Origin: Micromonospora lupini
GTDB taxonomy: Bacteria; Actinomycetota; Actinomycetes; Mycobacteriales; Micromonosporaceae
Direction of reading: 5' to 3'
Length of the DNA: 64,000 nucleotides
Assembly: GCF_026342015.1 (NCBI RefSeq)
Contig: NZ_JAPENL010000001.1
Location: 620,001-684,000 of the forward strand
The notes beneath the pieces were generated by a model that was given only the letters and a program-made list of their open reading frames with translations, ran no database searches and was not told the DNA's origin. How positions within the stretch are numbered: position 1 is the first letter of the stretch; every line of letters begins with the position of its first letter. The position numbers and the translations under genes are program-made. Positions 16,975-25,664 of the stretch are shown piece after piece.

Positions 16975-18029
16975 CCCGCCCGGCCGCCCGCGGCGGTTCC
17001 CGGGCCTCGGCCGACCGACTGGCGCGGCTGCTCAACCTGGTGCCCTACCTGCTGGCCCGACCCGGCATCGAGATCGCCGAGGCGGCCGGTGACCTGGGCA
17101 TCACCGAACGGCAGCTCCGGGAGGACCTGGAGCTGCTGTGGGTGTGCGGGCTGCCCGGTTACGGCCCCGGTGACCTGATCGACATGGCGTTCGACGGCGA
17201 CCGGGTGACAATCACCTACGACGCCGGGATCGACAGGCCGCTGCGGCTCACCCCCGACGAGGCCCTCGCGCTCGTGGTGGCGCTGCGGATGCTCGCCGAG
17301 ACCCCGGGCGTGGCCAACCGGGAGGCCATCGAGCGGGCCCTCGCCAAGATCGAGGACGCCGCCGGTGACCTGGTGGGCGCACCGGTCGCGGTCCGGCTGC
17401 CCGGCGACACCCGACAGGTCGAGGCGCTGCGCGCCGCCGTGGAGGGCGGCAGGGCGCTGCGGATCACCTACTACACGGCTGCCCGGGACGAGACGACCGA
17501 GCGCGTCGTCGACCCGCTGCGGATGCTGATGGTCGGCGGTCGGGCGTACGTGGAGGCGTGGTGCCGGCGTGCGGAGGCGGTCCGGCTGTTCCGGGCCGAC
17601 CGGATCGACGCGATCACCGAACTGGACGAGCCGGCAGCCGTTCCGCCGCAGGCCGTCCCGCACGACCGCACCGAGGGTGTCTTCCGGCCGTCGTCCGACC
17701 TGCCGCTGATCACCCTGCGGGTCGGTCGGAGCGAGCGGTGGATCACCGAGTACTACCCGTGCGAGCGGGTCGAGGCCGGCGACGGCGACCAGTGGCTCGT
17801 CTCGCTGCGGGTGACCGACCTGGGGTGGGCGCGGCGGTTCGTGCTGGGCCTCGGCGCGGATGTCACAGTTGTCGCCCCGGTCGAGCTTGCCGAACAGGTC
17901 CGGGCGACAGCCGCCGCCGCGCTCGACGCGTACGCCGTGCCCGTGGCCACTGTCCGGCGGGCCCCTGCCGATTCCGTGCCGCCCGGGGTGCCGTCGGGCG
18001 ATCCGGCGGTGGCCGCCGGCACCCAGTAG
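16971..18029 (+). CDS. pafC: Transcriptional activator PafC (WYL domain)
   Basis: This is the partner of PafB. The 352-residue protein repeats the design: winged helix (ASADRLARLLNLVPYLLARPGIEIAEAAGDLGIT, ERQLREDLELLWVCGLPGY), a WYL domain (ERVVDPLRMLMVGGRAYVEAWCRRAEAVRLFRADRI) and a WCX tail (SERWITEYYPCE...). The GTG start overlaps the pafB stop by 4 nt. The last ~25 residues are Pro/Ala-rich. Its stop codon forms part of the -10 box of the next small gene. Confidence 0.94.
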   Translation: MTRPAARGGSRASADRLARLLNLVPYLLARPGIEIAEAAGDLGITERQLREDLELLWVCGLPGYGPGDLIDMAFDGDRVTITYDAGIDRPLRLTPDEALALVVALRMLAETPGVANREAIERALAKIEDAAGDLVGAPVAVRLPGDTRQVEALRAAVEGGRALRITYYTAARDETTERVVDPLRMLMVGGRAYVEAWCRRAEAVRLFRADRIDAITELDEPAAVPPQAVPHDRTEGVFRPSSDLPLITLRVGRSERWITEYYPCERVEAGDGDQWLVSLRVTDLGWARRFVLGLGADVTVVAPVELAEQVRATAAAALDAYAVPVATVRRAPADSVPPGVPSGDPAVAAGTQ

Positions 18030-18039
18030 GCTGACCGGC

Positions 18040-18285
18040 GTGCTGATCTGGATCGTGCTCGCGGTGGTGCTGCTCCCGCTCGTGGCGCTCGCGCTTGCCG
18101 TACGCCCGGTGCTGAGCCGGCTGCCCCAGCTGCGCCGCGCCGCCGTGGCGTTGCAGCGACGGGCCACCGAGGCGGAGGCGCTGCGGGAGACCGCCGAGGC
18201 GTTGCAGCAGCGCGCCGAGGGTGTCCAACGCCAGCTCGACACCGCCCAGCAGCGACTCGCCGTGATCCAGGCCAAGCGGGGCTGA
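18040..18285 (+). CDS. Small membrane-anchored coiled-coil protein
   Basis: The 81-residue product has an N-terminal membrane helix (LIWIVLAVVLLPLVALALAV) then a coiled-coil of heptads rich in Arg, Gln, Glu and Ala (RATEAEALRETAEALQQRAEGVQRQLDTAQQRLAVIQ). TAGGCT (18027-18032) lies 7 nt before the GTG, so it is probably leaderless and has its own promoter although pafC ends only 10 nt before. The position between pafC and tatA is notable; I know of no assigned function. Confidence 0.72.
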   Translation: MLIWIVLAVVLLPLVALALAVRPVLSRLPQLRRAAVALQRRATEAEALRETAEALQQRAEGVQRQLDTAQQRLAVIQAKRG

Positions 18286-18465
18286 CCGGCAGCCGCCGGC
18301 AACCGCCGTCACCCGGCCGGGTGGCGATGGTTGACTGATCATCGCGGTTGGTCAAGACTTCACCGGCCGGGCGCTGACCGTCATCCCCGGCCTGTGGCAT
18401 TCGGCCCATCCGCACGTACGATGGGCTGCGTACCACCCCCGGACACAGAGCGACTGGAGCTTCTC

Positions 18466-18807
18466 ATGGGTGCCCTCAAGCCGTGGCACATCGCCGTTCT
18501 CGTGGTTGTGCTGATCCTGCTCTTCGGTGCGAAGCGGCTCCCCGACGCGGCCCGCTCGCTGGGCCGCTCGCTGCGGATCATCAAGGCCGAGACCAAGAGC
18601 CTGCAGGACGACGACCGCGACCTCGCCGAGAAGGCCGACGCGCAGGCCGGCTACCAGCCGCTGCCGCCGCACGCCGGCCAGCAGGCGCCGTACGCCGGGC
18701 AGCCGCAGCAGGCGCCGTACGCCGGGCAGCCGCAGCAGGCGCCGTACCAGCAGGCGCCGGCGCAGCAGCCGGTCGTCGACCCGGTGCACCGCGTCCGCGA
18801 CAACTGA
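18466..18807 (+). CDS. tatA: Sec-independent translocase subunit TatA
   Basis: TatA oligomers form the variable-size pore of the twin-arginine exporter. The 113-residue protein has the short membrane helix ([25 protein letters not shown] with the FG hinge), an amphipathic helix ([19 protein letters not shown]) and a disordered tail with repeats of [15 protein letters not shown] (18417-18422) is a likely -10 box with a ~37-nt leader and TGGAG before the ATG. tatC follows after 18 nt. Confidence 0.94.
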   Translation: MGALKPWHIAVLVVVLILLFGAKRLPDAARSLGRSLRIIKAETKSLQDDDRDLAEKADAQAGYQPLPPHAGQQAPYAGQPQQAPYAGQPQQAPYQQAPAQQPVVDPVHRVRDN

Positions 18808-18825
18808 CCGAAGGGCCCCACCACC

Positions 18826-19776
18826 GTGGCCTTCGCACTGCGTAAGCGCGGCCCGAGCACATTCGAACGGGCCGCCGACGGCTCGATGACGCTCATCGAG
18901 CACGTCCGTGAGCTGCGCAATCGTCTCTTCCGCGCCTCGCTGGCGATCATGATCGGCTTCGGCTTCGGCATCTGGCTGGCCGAGCCGGTCCGGCACCTGC
19001 TGTCGCAGCCGTACTGCGACCTGCCGGGGTCGAAGGACGCGTCCGGCAAGTGCCTGTTCGTCCAGCTCGGCCCGGCGGACCTCTTCCTGTTGAACCTGAA
19101 GATCGGCCTGTGGGTGGGCCTGATCATCGCGGCGCCGATCTGGCTCTACCAGCTCTGGGCGTTCATCGCGCCCGGGCTGCACAGGCACGAGCGGCGCTAC
19201 GCGTACGCCTTCACGGCCCTGGCGGCGCCGCTCTTCGCCGCAGGCGCGGTGCTGGCGTTCTTCGTCACCGCCAAGGGCCTCGAGTTCCTGATGAACGTGT
19301 CGGGCGACGACATCTCGACCACCCTTGAGGTCACCCGGTACATCTCGTTCGTCACCAACCTGATCCTGCTGTTCGGGGTGGCGTTCGAGTTCCCGCTGAT
19401 CGTGCTGATGCTCAACTTCGTGGGCATCGCCAGCGCGAAGCGGTTGCTCAGTTGGTGGCGGGTGGCGATCTTCGTGTTCTTCGCGTTCTCCGCGGTGGTC
19501 ACCCCCACGCCGGATCCGTTCGGGATGACCGCCCTGGCGGCCTGCCTGTCCACGCTCTACTTCGCGGCGGTCGGGGTGGCGTTCATCAACGACAGGCGGC
19601 GCGGGCGGGGCAAGGAGGTCTACGCCGGTCTCGACGACGACGAGGTCTCACCGTTGGAGTTCGACACGGACCCGGTCGTGGCCGGGCAGCGGGTCGACGC
19701 GACCGCCCCGGTGGGCGCTCCCGAGCCGATCGCCAGGCCGGCGCCCATCGAACGCCGCTACGACGACATGACCTGA
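18826..19776 (+). CDS. tatC: Sec-independent translocase subunit TatC
   Basis: TatC recognises twin-arginine signal peptides. The 316-residue protein has the conserved start DGSMTLIEHVRELRNRLFRAS, six membrane segments, LFLLNLKIGLWVGLIIAAPIWLYQLWAF and PGLHRHERRY, and the F-E-F-P loop (AFEFPLIVLML). The last ~70 residues are a hydrophilic actinobacterial extension. GTG start with GAAGGG upstream. A hairpin terminator follows. Confidence 0.96.
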   Translation: MAFALRKRGPSTFERAADGSMTLIEHVRELRNRLFRASLAIMIGFGFGIWLAEPVRHLLSQPYCDLPGSKDASGKCLFVQLGPADLFLLNLKIGLWVGLIIAAPIWLYQLWAFIAPGLHRHERRYAYAFTALAAPLFAAGAVLAFFVTAKGLEFLMNVSGDDISTTLEVTRYISFVTNLILLFGVAFEFPLIVLMLNFVGIASAKRLLSWWRVAIFVFFAFSAVVTPTPDPFGMTALAACLSTLYFAAVGVAFINDRRRGRGKEVYAGLDDDEVSPLEFDTDPVVAGQRVDATAPVGAPEPIARPAPIERRYDDMT

Positions 19777-19800
19777 CGGCCCCGCGCCGTCGGAGTTCAC

Positions 19801-19833
19801 CGACGCCGTCCCCGCCTGCCGGGGGCGGCGTCG
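19801..19833 (+). terminator. Hairpin terminator after tatC
   Basis: A 13-bp stem with one G-U pair (19802-19814 with 19820-19832) and a 5-nt loop lies 25 nt after the tatC stop. There is no T-run. Confidence 0.6.
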
Positions 19834-19946
19834 TCGCGTCAGCGGGCCACCCCTGAGGCGTTCACCCGACGCGTCGACGGCGGGACTGATCGTGACGTCG
19901 TCCGCCCCGGGTGAACGGCGGGTGTCCGACAGGTACGGTGCTGCCC

Positions 19947-20891
19947 GTGACCGCAGACGATCACCTGCCCGGCCCTGTCGACAGTGCCCCGCTCGCCGAT
20001 GGCCCCGTGGCCGTGCTCGCCAACCCGACCGCCGGCCGGGGCCGGCACCGGGCCCTGCTTCCTCGGCTGCTGGACGGGCTGGCCGCCGCCGGCCGGCCGC
20101 TCCGACTGCTGTCGGCGTCCACCCCGGGCGAGGCGGAGGCGGCGTGCCGGAGCGCGGTCGCCGAGGGCGTCGGCGCGCTGATCGCGGTCGGCGGCGACGG
20201 CACCGTGCACCGGGCGATGCAGGCCGTCGCCGGCACCGACGTGCCGTTCGGTCCGGTACCGGCGGGAACCGGCAACGACTTCGCCCTCGACACGGGCTTC
20301 CCGGCCGATCCCGTCGCCGCCGTGGCGGTGATCGCCGAGGCGCTGCGCGCGGGCCGGACCCGCGTCGTCGACCTGGCCCGGATGACAGGCGCCGACGGGG
20401 CCGCGCGCTGGTACGGGGCGGTCCTCGCGGCGGGCTTCGACGCGATAGTCAACGAGCGCGCCAACCGGATGCGCTGGCCGCGCGGCCCCCGCCGGTACGA
20501 CCTGGCGATCGTGGTCGAGCTGGCCCGGCTCCGGCCACGCCGCTACACGATGCGCCTCGACGGGGTGCCCCACGAGCTGGACGCGGTGCTGGTGGCGGTG
20601 GGCAACTGCCCCACGTACGGCGGTGGGATGCGGATCTGCCCCGACGCCGACCCGACCGACGGGCTGCTCGACGTGGTGGTCGCCGGCCGGGTCGACAGGC
20701 GGACGCTCATCCGGGTCAAGCCGCGCATCTACCAGGGCACCCACGTGAGCCACCCCCTGGTGAGCAGCTACCGGGCGCGCACTGTGGAGCTGGCCGCCGA
20801 CGACATCGTCACGTACGCCGACGGGGAACGCTCGCTGCGCCTGCCGGTGACGATCACTGCCGTGCCGGGCGCTCTGCGGCTGCTGCTCTGA
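19947..20891 (+). CDS. Diacylglycerol kinase-family lipid kinase
   Basis: These enzymes phosphorylate diacylglycerol or related lipids using ATP. The 314-residue protein has VLANPTAGRGRHRALL, the nucleotide-binding VGGDGTVHRAM and VPAGTGNDFALDTGFP, and the C-terminal YADGERSLRLPVTI seen in DagK/YegS proteins. GTG 19947 is preferred: TACGGT (19934-19939) lies 7 nt upstream, the leaderless spacing seen repeatedly here; GTG at 19938 or 19911 is possible but falls on or before this promoter. The 3' end overlaps the convergent EamA gene by 38 nt. Confidence 0.88.
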   Translation: MTADDHLPGPVDSAPLADGPVAVLANPTAGRGRHRALLPRLLDGLAAAGRPLRLLSASTPGEAEAACRSAVAEGVGALIAVGGDGTVHRAMQAVAGTDVPFGPVPAGTGNDFALDTGFPADPVAAVAVIAEALRAGRTRVVDLARMTGADGAARWYGAVLAAGFDAIVNERANRMRWPRGPRRYDLAIVVELARLRPRRYTMRLDGVPHELDAVLVAVGNCPTYGGGMRICPDADPTDGLLDVVVAGRVDRRTLIRVKPRIYQGTHVSHPLVSSYRARTVELAADDIVTYADGERSLRLPVTITAVPGALRLLL

Positions 20892-21765
20892 CCCGTACCG
20901 CGCCGATGCTGGCCGCGATGACAAGCACGATGGCGGCGCACTCCAGCAGCGTCAGCGCCTGCCGGAGCACCAGCCAGCCGGCGAGGGTGGCGATGGCCGG
21001 GCCGAGGCTCATCAGCACCGCGAAGGTCGCCGTGGGCATCCGGCGCAGAGCCAGCAGCTCCAGGGTGTACGGCAGTCCGGAGGCCAGCACCGCGAGGGCC
21101 GTGCCGAGCGCCAGGATCGTCGGGTCGAGCAGGACGGCGCCGCCGTCGACGATGCCCAGCGGCAGGGTGACGAGCGCGGCGAGGGTCAGGGCCAGGGCCA
21201 GGCCGTCCGCGCCCGGGAACCGTCCGCCGACCCGCGCGCTGAGCACGATGTACGCCGCCCACATGGCGCCCGCGCCGAACGCGAAGGCCACTCCGGCCGG
21301 GTTGAGCCTGTCGAAGCCGCCCTGCCCGAGCAGCGCCACCCCGGCCAGCGCCAGCCCCGCCCAGCACCAGCTCGCCAGCCGGCGGGCGGTGAAGACGGAC
21401 AGCGCGAGCGGGCCGAGCACCTCCAGGGTCACCGTCGGGCCGAGCGGGATCCGTTCGATGGCCTGGTAGAACAGCGAGTTCATGCCGGCCAGCGCCAGCC
21501 CGAACGCGCCGGCCGCGAGCCAGGCCGACCGGTCGTGCCCGCGCAGCCGAGGCCGGCACACGACGAGCAGCAGCACCGCCGAGATCGTCAACCGCAGGGT
21601 GACCGCCCCGGCCACCCCGGTACGCGGAAAGAGCAGCGCGGCCAGGGCGGAGCCGAACTGCACCGACAGCGCCCCGCCGAGCACCAGCCCCACGGCGACG
21701 ACGCCACCACGGCGTTCCGGGGGCGCGTCGGCCGGGCGCGGGGCGGGCAGCAGGGTCTCCGTCAC
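20854..21765 (-). CDS. EamA/RhtA-type inner-membrane exporter
   Basis: The 303-residue protein has ten hydrophobic segments in two EamA halves and resembles RhtA-like threonine/homoserine exporters (GGALSVQFGSALAALLFP, GMNSLFYQAIERIPLGPTVTLE, GPLALSVFTARR, ASGLPYTLELLALRRMPTATF, SLGPAIATLAGWLVL). The substrate is probably an amino acid or small metabolite. The start is placed at GTG 21765 because TAGCGT lies exactly 7 nt upstream; the GTG at 21771 is nearly on top of that box. Confidence 0.85.
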   Translation of the reverse strand: MTETLLPAPRPADAPPERRGGVVAVGLVLGGALSVQFGSALAALLFPRTGVAGAVTLRLTISAVLLLVVCRPRLRGHDRSAWLAAGAFGLALAGMNSLFYQAIERIPLGPTVTLEVLGPLALSVFTARRLASWCWAGLALAGVALLGQGGFDRLNPAGVAFAFGAGAMWAAYIVLSARVGGRFPGADGLALALTLAALVTLPLGIVDGGAVLLDPTILALGTALAVLASGLPYTLELLALRRMPTATFAVLMSLGPAIATLAGWLVLRQALTLLECAAIVLVIAASIGAVRVRAAAAERPARQ

Positions 21766-21841
21766 GAGCACGACGCTAGGCGGTCGCCCGAGGCAACCCT
21801 GCGGCGGTGTCCACGAGAGGGTCCGCCCGCGAGTGTGGGGG

Positions 21842-22612
21842 TCAGGCGGGCAGGGCCAGGTCCAGGACCGCGCCGAGACCGTTCTCCCGGCCCGGGTCGG
21901 CCGCCGGGAGCACCAGCACCGCGCAGCCGGCGGCGACGGCGCCCGCGTCCGCAGGTGTGTCGCCGACCATCAGCGTCTGCTCGGGGTCGACGCCGAGCAT
22001 CCCGCAGGCACGCCAGAAGATCGCCGGGTCGGGCTTGCAGCGCCCCACCTCGTACGACAGCACGAACGCGTCGACGAGGTCGGTCAACCCCCAGGCGTCG
22101 AAGTGCGGGCGCAGGTCGAAGCCGATGTTGCTCACCACCGCCACCCGCACACCGGCGTCGCGCAGCGCGGCGAGGGTGGGGGCGGTGTCCGGGTACGGCA
22201 GCCAGCCCTCGGCGACGAGCAGCCGCTCGTAGAGCGCGTCGGCGAAGCCCTCGATGCCCGCGTCGACGGTCTCGGCGAGCCCCGTGTACGCCCCCCGGTG
22301 CGCGTGCGCGTAGAGGTCCCGGTCGGCCCACAGCTCGGCCAGCCGGGGCGGCACCCGGGCCGGCAGCGGGCCGCCTGCACGCCCGGCGGTCAGCAGCCGG
22401 TCGGCAAGGGAGGTGGCGCGAACCCGGTCGAGGGTGACCCCGCACCTGGCGGCGGCCTCCATGACCCACTGCCGGGGCTCCTCCACCTGGGCCAGGGTGC
22501 CGTGGAAGTCGAAGAGCACCGCCTTGACGGGCCGTCGGGACGCCCGCGGGGCGCTGGCGTCCGCGACGCTGCCCGGCGGACTGGTCTGGGGCGGTTCGGC
22601 ATGGTCCGGCAC
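21842..22612 (-). CDS. HAD-superfamily hydrolase
   Basis: The 256-residue protein has the four HAD motifs: VLFDFHGTL (nucleophile Asp, with Phe then His before GTL), VVSNIGF, the Lys in GRCKPDPAIFW, and MVGDTPADAGA. It probably dephosphorylates a small metabolite. GTG 22612 is chosen because TAGGGT lies 7 nt upstream; longer frames to 22681 would run through this promoter and almost into helY. It is divergent from helY with an 86-nt shared promoter region. Confidence 0.87.
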   Translation of the reverse strand: MPDHAEPPQTSPPGSVADASAPRASRRPVKAVLFDFHGTLAQVEEPRQWVMEAAARCGVTLDRVRATSLADRLLTAGRAGGPLPARVPPRLAELWADRDLYAHAHRGAYTGLAETVDAGIEGFADALYERLLVAEGWLPYPDTAPTLAALRDAGVRVAVVSNIGFDLRPHFDAWGLTDLVDAFVLSYEVGRCKPDPAIFWRACGMLGVDPEQTLMVGDTPADAGAVAAGCAVLVLPAADPGRENGLGAVLDLALPA

Positions 22613-22698
22613 GCCGTGCACCCTACCGACCGCCGCCGACGGCCCCTCCGGACGGCCTTGTCGGGTGTCGTGTCCCGGCACGCACTAATCTTGGTGCC
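22613..22698. promoter_or_regulatory. Divergent leaderless promoters of the HAD gene and helY
   Basis: TAGGGT (22625-22620, minus) is 7 nt from the HAD GTG, and TAATCT (22686-22691, plus) is 7 nt from the helY ATG. Neither gene has a Shine-Dalgarno sequence. Confidence 0.55.
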
Positions 22699-25500
22699 AT
22701 GTCGAGCCCCGCCGAGCGGTATGCAGCGGCGCGCCGCCGGGCCGCGCAGGTCGCACAGTTCCCGGCGCTGGACGAGTTCGCCCTCGACCTGGGGTTCGAT
22801 CTCGACGACTTCCAGCGGGAGGCGTGTCAGTCGTTGGAGCGGGGCAGCGGCGTGCTGGTCTGTGCCCCCACCGGCGCCGGCAAGACAGTTGTCGGCGAGT
22901 TCGCCGTACACCTGGCGTTGCGGGGGCGGCCCGACGACCCGGCGGCGGCCGACGACGCCGCGACGCCACCGACCCGGCGCAAGTGCTTCTACACGACGCC
23001 GATCAAGGCGTTGTCCAACCAGAAGTACCACGATCTGGTCGCCCGGTACGGCGCCGAGCAGGTCGGCCTGCTCACCGGCGACAACGCGATAAACGGTGAC
23101 GCGCCCGTGATCGTGATGACCACCGAGGTGCTGCGCAACATGCTGTACGCGGGGTCCAGCACCCTGCAGGGGCTGGCGTACGTGGTGATGGACGAGGTGC
23201 ACTACCTCGCCGACAGGTTCCGCGGCGGCGTGTGGGAAGAGGTGATCATCCACCTGCCCGCCTCGGTCACCCTGGTCTCGCTGTCGGCGACCGTGTCCAA
23301 CGCCGAGGAGTTCGCCGACTGGCTGGTCACCGTGCGCGGCGAGACCGCCGTGGTGGTCAGCGAGCACCGGCCGGTCCCGCTGTGGCAGCACATGCTTGTC
23401 GGCAAGCGGATGTTCGACCTGTTCCACGACGCCGACGCCGCCCGCAAGCACGACGTGCACCCGGAGCTGCTGCGCTACACCCGCGACCAGATGCGCCGTC
23501 TGGAGTTGGGGGAGGGGCGCAGCGCGGGGCCGGGCTCCGGTCGGCGCGGCCCCCGCTGGCGTGGGCCGATGCGCCCGGACATCGTCGACCGGCTCGACCG
23601 CGAGGGGCTGCTGCCGGCGATCCTGTTCATCTTCAGCCGGGCCGGCTGCGCCGCGGCGGTGCAGCAGTGCCTGGCCGCCGGGCTGCGGCTCACCTCACCA
23701 GAGGAGCGGGCCGAGATCCGCCGCGTCGTCGAGTCCCGGGTCACCGCAATCCCCGGCGAGGACCTGACGGTGCTCGGCTACTGGGAGTGGCTCGACGGCC
23801 TCGAACGTGGCCTCGCGGCCCACCACGCCGGAATGCTTCCGGTGTTCAAGGAGATCGTCGAGGAGCTGTTCGTCCGAGGGCTGGTCAAGGCGGTCTTCGC
23901 CACCGAGACCCTGGCGTTGGGCATCAACATGCCGGCCCGCTGCGTCGTCCTGGAACGCCTCGTCAAGTACAACGGCGAGGCGCACGTCGACCTGACCCCG
24001 GGGGAGTACACCCAGCTCACCGGGCGGGCCGGCCGGCGCGGCATCGACGTCGAGGGGCACGCCGTCGTGGTGTGGTCCCCGGAGACCGACCCGCGGCACG
24101 TGGCCGGGCTCGCCTCCACCCGCACGTATCCGCTGCGGTCCAGCTTCCGGCCCTCGTACAACATGGCGGTGAACCTCGTCGGTACGGTCGGCGCGGAGCC
24201 CGCCCGGGCGTTGCTGGAGTCCTCGTTCGCCCAGTTCCAGGCCGACCGGTCGGTGGTCGGCCTGGCCCGGCAGGTGCAGCGCAACACCGAGACCATCGAG
24301 GCGTACGGCGCTGAGGCCGCCTGCCACCACGGCGACTTCGACGAGTACTTCGCGCTGCGGGTGGCGATCGCCGACCGGGAGAAGGCAATCGCCCGGCAGG
24401 GGCAGACCCAGCGCAAGGCCGCCGCCGTGGCGTCGCTGGAGCGCCTGCGGGTCGGTGACGTGATCCGCGTGCCGTCGGGTCGGCGGGCCGGCCTGGCGGT
24501 CGTGCTGGACCCGGCGACAGGCGGTTTCGGCGAACCCCGTCCGCTTGTGCTCACGCAGGACCGCTGGGCGGGGCGGGTCAGCCCCGGCGACTTCACCACC
24601 CCGGCCGAGGTGCTGGCCCGCATCCGCGTGCCCAAGCACTTCAACCACCGCTCGCCGGGTGCCCGGCGGGATCTGGCCGCCGAGGTCAGCGGCACCGGCC
24701 TGGACCGGCACGGCGGCCGGCGCGGTGGCCGCTCCCGGCAGACGCCCGGTGAGGACCACCGGCTCAGCCAGCTCCGCACCGAGCTACGCAACCATCCCTG
24801 CCACGCCTGCCCCGAGCGCGAGGACCACGCCCGGTGGGCGGAGCGTCGCCGTCGCCTGGAGCGGGACACCGAGGAGCTGCGCGAGCGGGTGTCCGGGCGC
24901 ACCGGGTCCCTCGCGCGGACCTTCGACCGGATCGTCGCCCTGCTGACCGACCGTGGCTACCTCGCCCGCGACGGCGCGGTCACCGACGCCGGTCGGATGC
25001 TCGGCCGGATCTGGACCGAGGCCGACCTGCTGGTCGCCGAGTGTCTGCGCCGACGTGTGTGGGACGGTCTCTCCCCGGCCGAGTTGGCCGCCGCGGTGTC
25101 CGTGGTGGTCTTCGAGGCGCGTCGCGACGTCGACGAGCGGGCGTCGCTGCCGCGTGGCCCGGTGGCCGACGCGGTGGACGAGACGTTGAAGCTGTGGGGT
25201 GAGATCGAGGCCGACGAAGCGGCGCGCGGTCTGTCCGCGACCCGGGAGCCGGATCTGGGCTTCGCCTGGCCGGTCTACCGGTGGGCGCGGGGTGAGGCCC
25301 TGGCCAAGGTGCTCGGCAGCGGGCACGAGATCGACGGGGAGATGCCCGCCGGTGACTTCGTCCGGTGGGCGCGGCAGGTGGTCGACCTGCTCGGTCAACT
25401 TGCCGACTCCGGTGGCGCCTCGCCGGAGCTGCGCTCCACCGCCCGGCAGGCGATAGCGGCCATCAACCGGGGTGTGCTGGCGTACCACACCTCCGCCTGA
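22699..25500 (+). CDS. helY: Ski2/Mtr4-like RNA helicase HelY
   Basis: HelY is an actinobacterial DExH helicase related to eukaryotic Ski2/Mtr4. The 933-residue protein has motif I CAPTGAGKTVVGE, motif Ia TTPIKALSNQKY, motif II VVMDEVHYLADRFRG, motif III LSATVSN, motifs IV-VI (AILFIFSRAGC, FATETLALGINMPAR, QLTGRAGRRGID) and a DSHCT-type C-terminal domain (EADLLVAECLRRRVWDGLSPAEL). Four Cys/His-type residues around CHACPEREDH may bind metal. In mycobacteria helY also lies near the pafBC-tatAC genes, so synteny is retained. Confidence 0.95.
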   Translation: MSSPAERYAAARRRAAQVAQFPALDEFALDLGFDLDDFQREACQSLERGSGVLVCAPTGAGKTVVGEFAVHLALRGRPDDPAAADDAATPPTRRKCFYTTPIKALSNQKYHDLVARYGAEQVGLLTGDNAINGDAPVIVMTTEVLRNMLYAGSSTLQGLAYVVMDEVHYLADRFRGGVWEEVIIHLPASVTLVSLSATVSNAEEFADWLVTVRGETAVVVSEHRPVPLWQHMLVGKRMFDLFHDADAARKHDVHPELLRYTRDQMRRLELGEGRSAGPGSGRRGPRWRGPMRPDIVDRLDREGLLPAILFIFSRAGCAAAVQQCLAAGLRLTSPEERAEIRRVVESRVTAIPGEDLTVLGYWEWLDGLERGLAAHHAGMLPVFKEIVEELFVRGLVKAVFATETLALGINMPARCVVLERLVKYNGEAHVDLTPGEYTQLTGRAGRRGIDVEGHAVVVWSPETDPRHVAGLASTRTYPLRSSFRPSYNMAVNLVGTVGAEPARALLESSFAQFQADRSVVGLARQVQRNTETIEAYGAEAACHHGDFDEYFALRVAIADREKAIARQGQTQRKAAAVASLERLRVGDVIRVPSGRRAGLAVVLDPATGGFGEPRPLVLTQDRWAGRVSPGDFTTPAEVLARIRVPKHFNHRSPGARRDLAAEVSGTGLDRHGGRRGGRSRQTPGEDHRLSQLRTELRNHPCHACPEREDHARWAERRRRLERDTEELRERVSGRTGSLARTFDRIVALLTDRGYLARDGAVTDAGRMLGRIWTEADLLVAECLRRRVWDGLSPAELAAAVSVVVFEARRDVDERASLPRGPVADAVDETLKLWGEIEADEAARGLSATREPDLGFAWPVYRWARGEALAKVLGSGHEIDGEMPAGDFVRWARQVVDLLGQLADSGGASPELRSTARQAIAAINRGVLAYHTSA

Positions 25501-25550
25501 TCATCACTTTCGGTCAGCACCACCCCGGACCGACGCATCGGACGGTCACC

Positions 25551-25589
25551 GCGACGGCACCCCCCGCATCCTCCGGGGGGCGCTGTCGC
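25551..25589 (+). terminator. Hairpin terminator after helY
   Basis: A 16-bp near-perfect stem (25551-25566 with 25574-25589) with seven-nt loop, including a C6/G6 block. There is no T-run. Confidence 0.6.
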
Positions 25590-25664
25590 GCCTGGTCGGG
25601 GCACCCCTGATCATTGCCCGAGCGTCGTGTTTACGCGCCGGTAACGAATGGGGAGAGAACCGCC

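Noticed and set aside
22613..22681. Longer N terminus of the HAD hydrolase
   Set aside because: It would cross a TAGGGT box placed exactly 7 nt before GTG 22612 and leave no room for the promoter.
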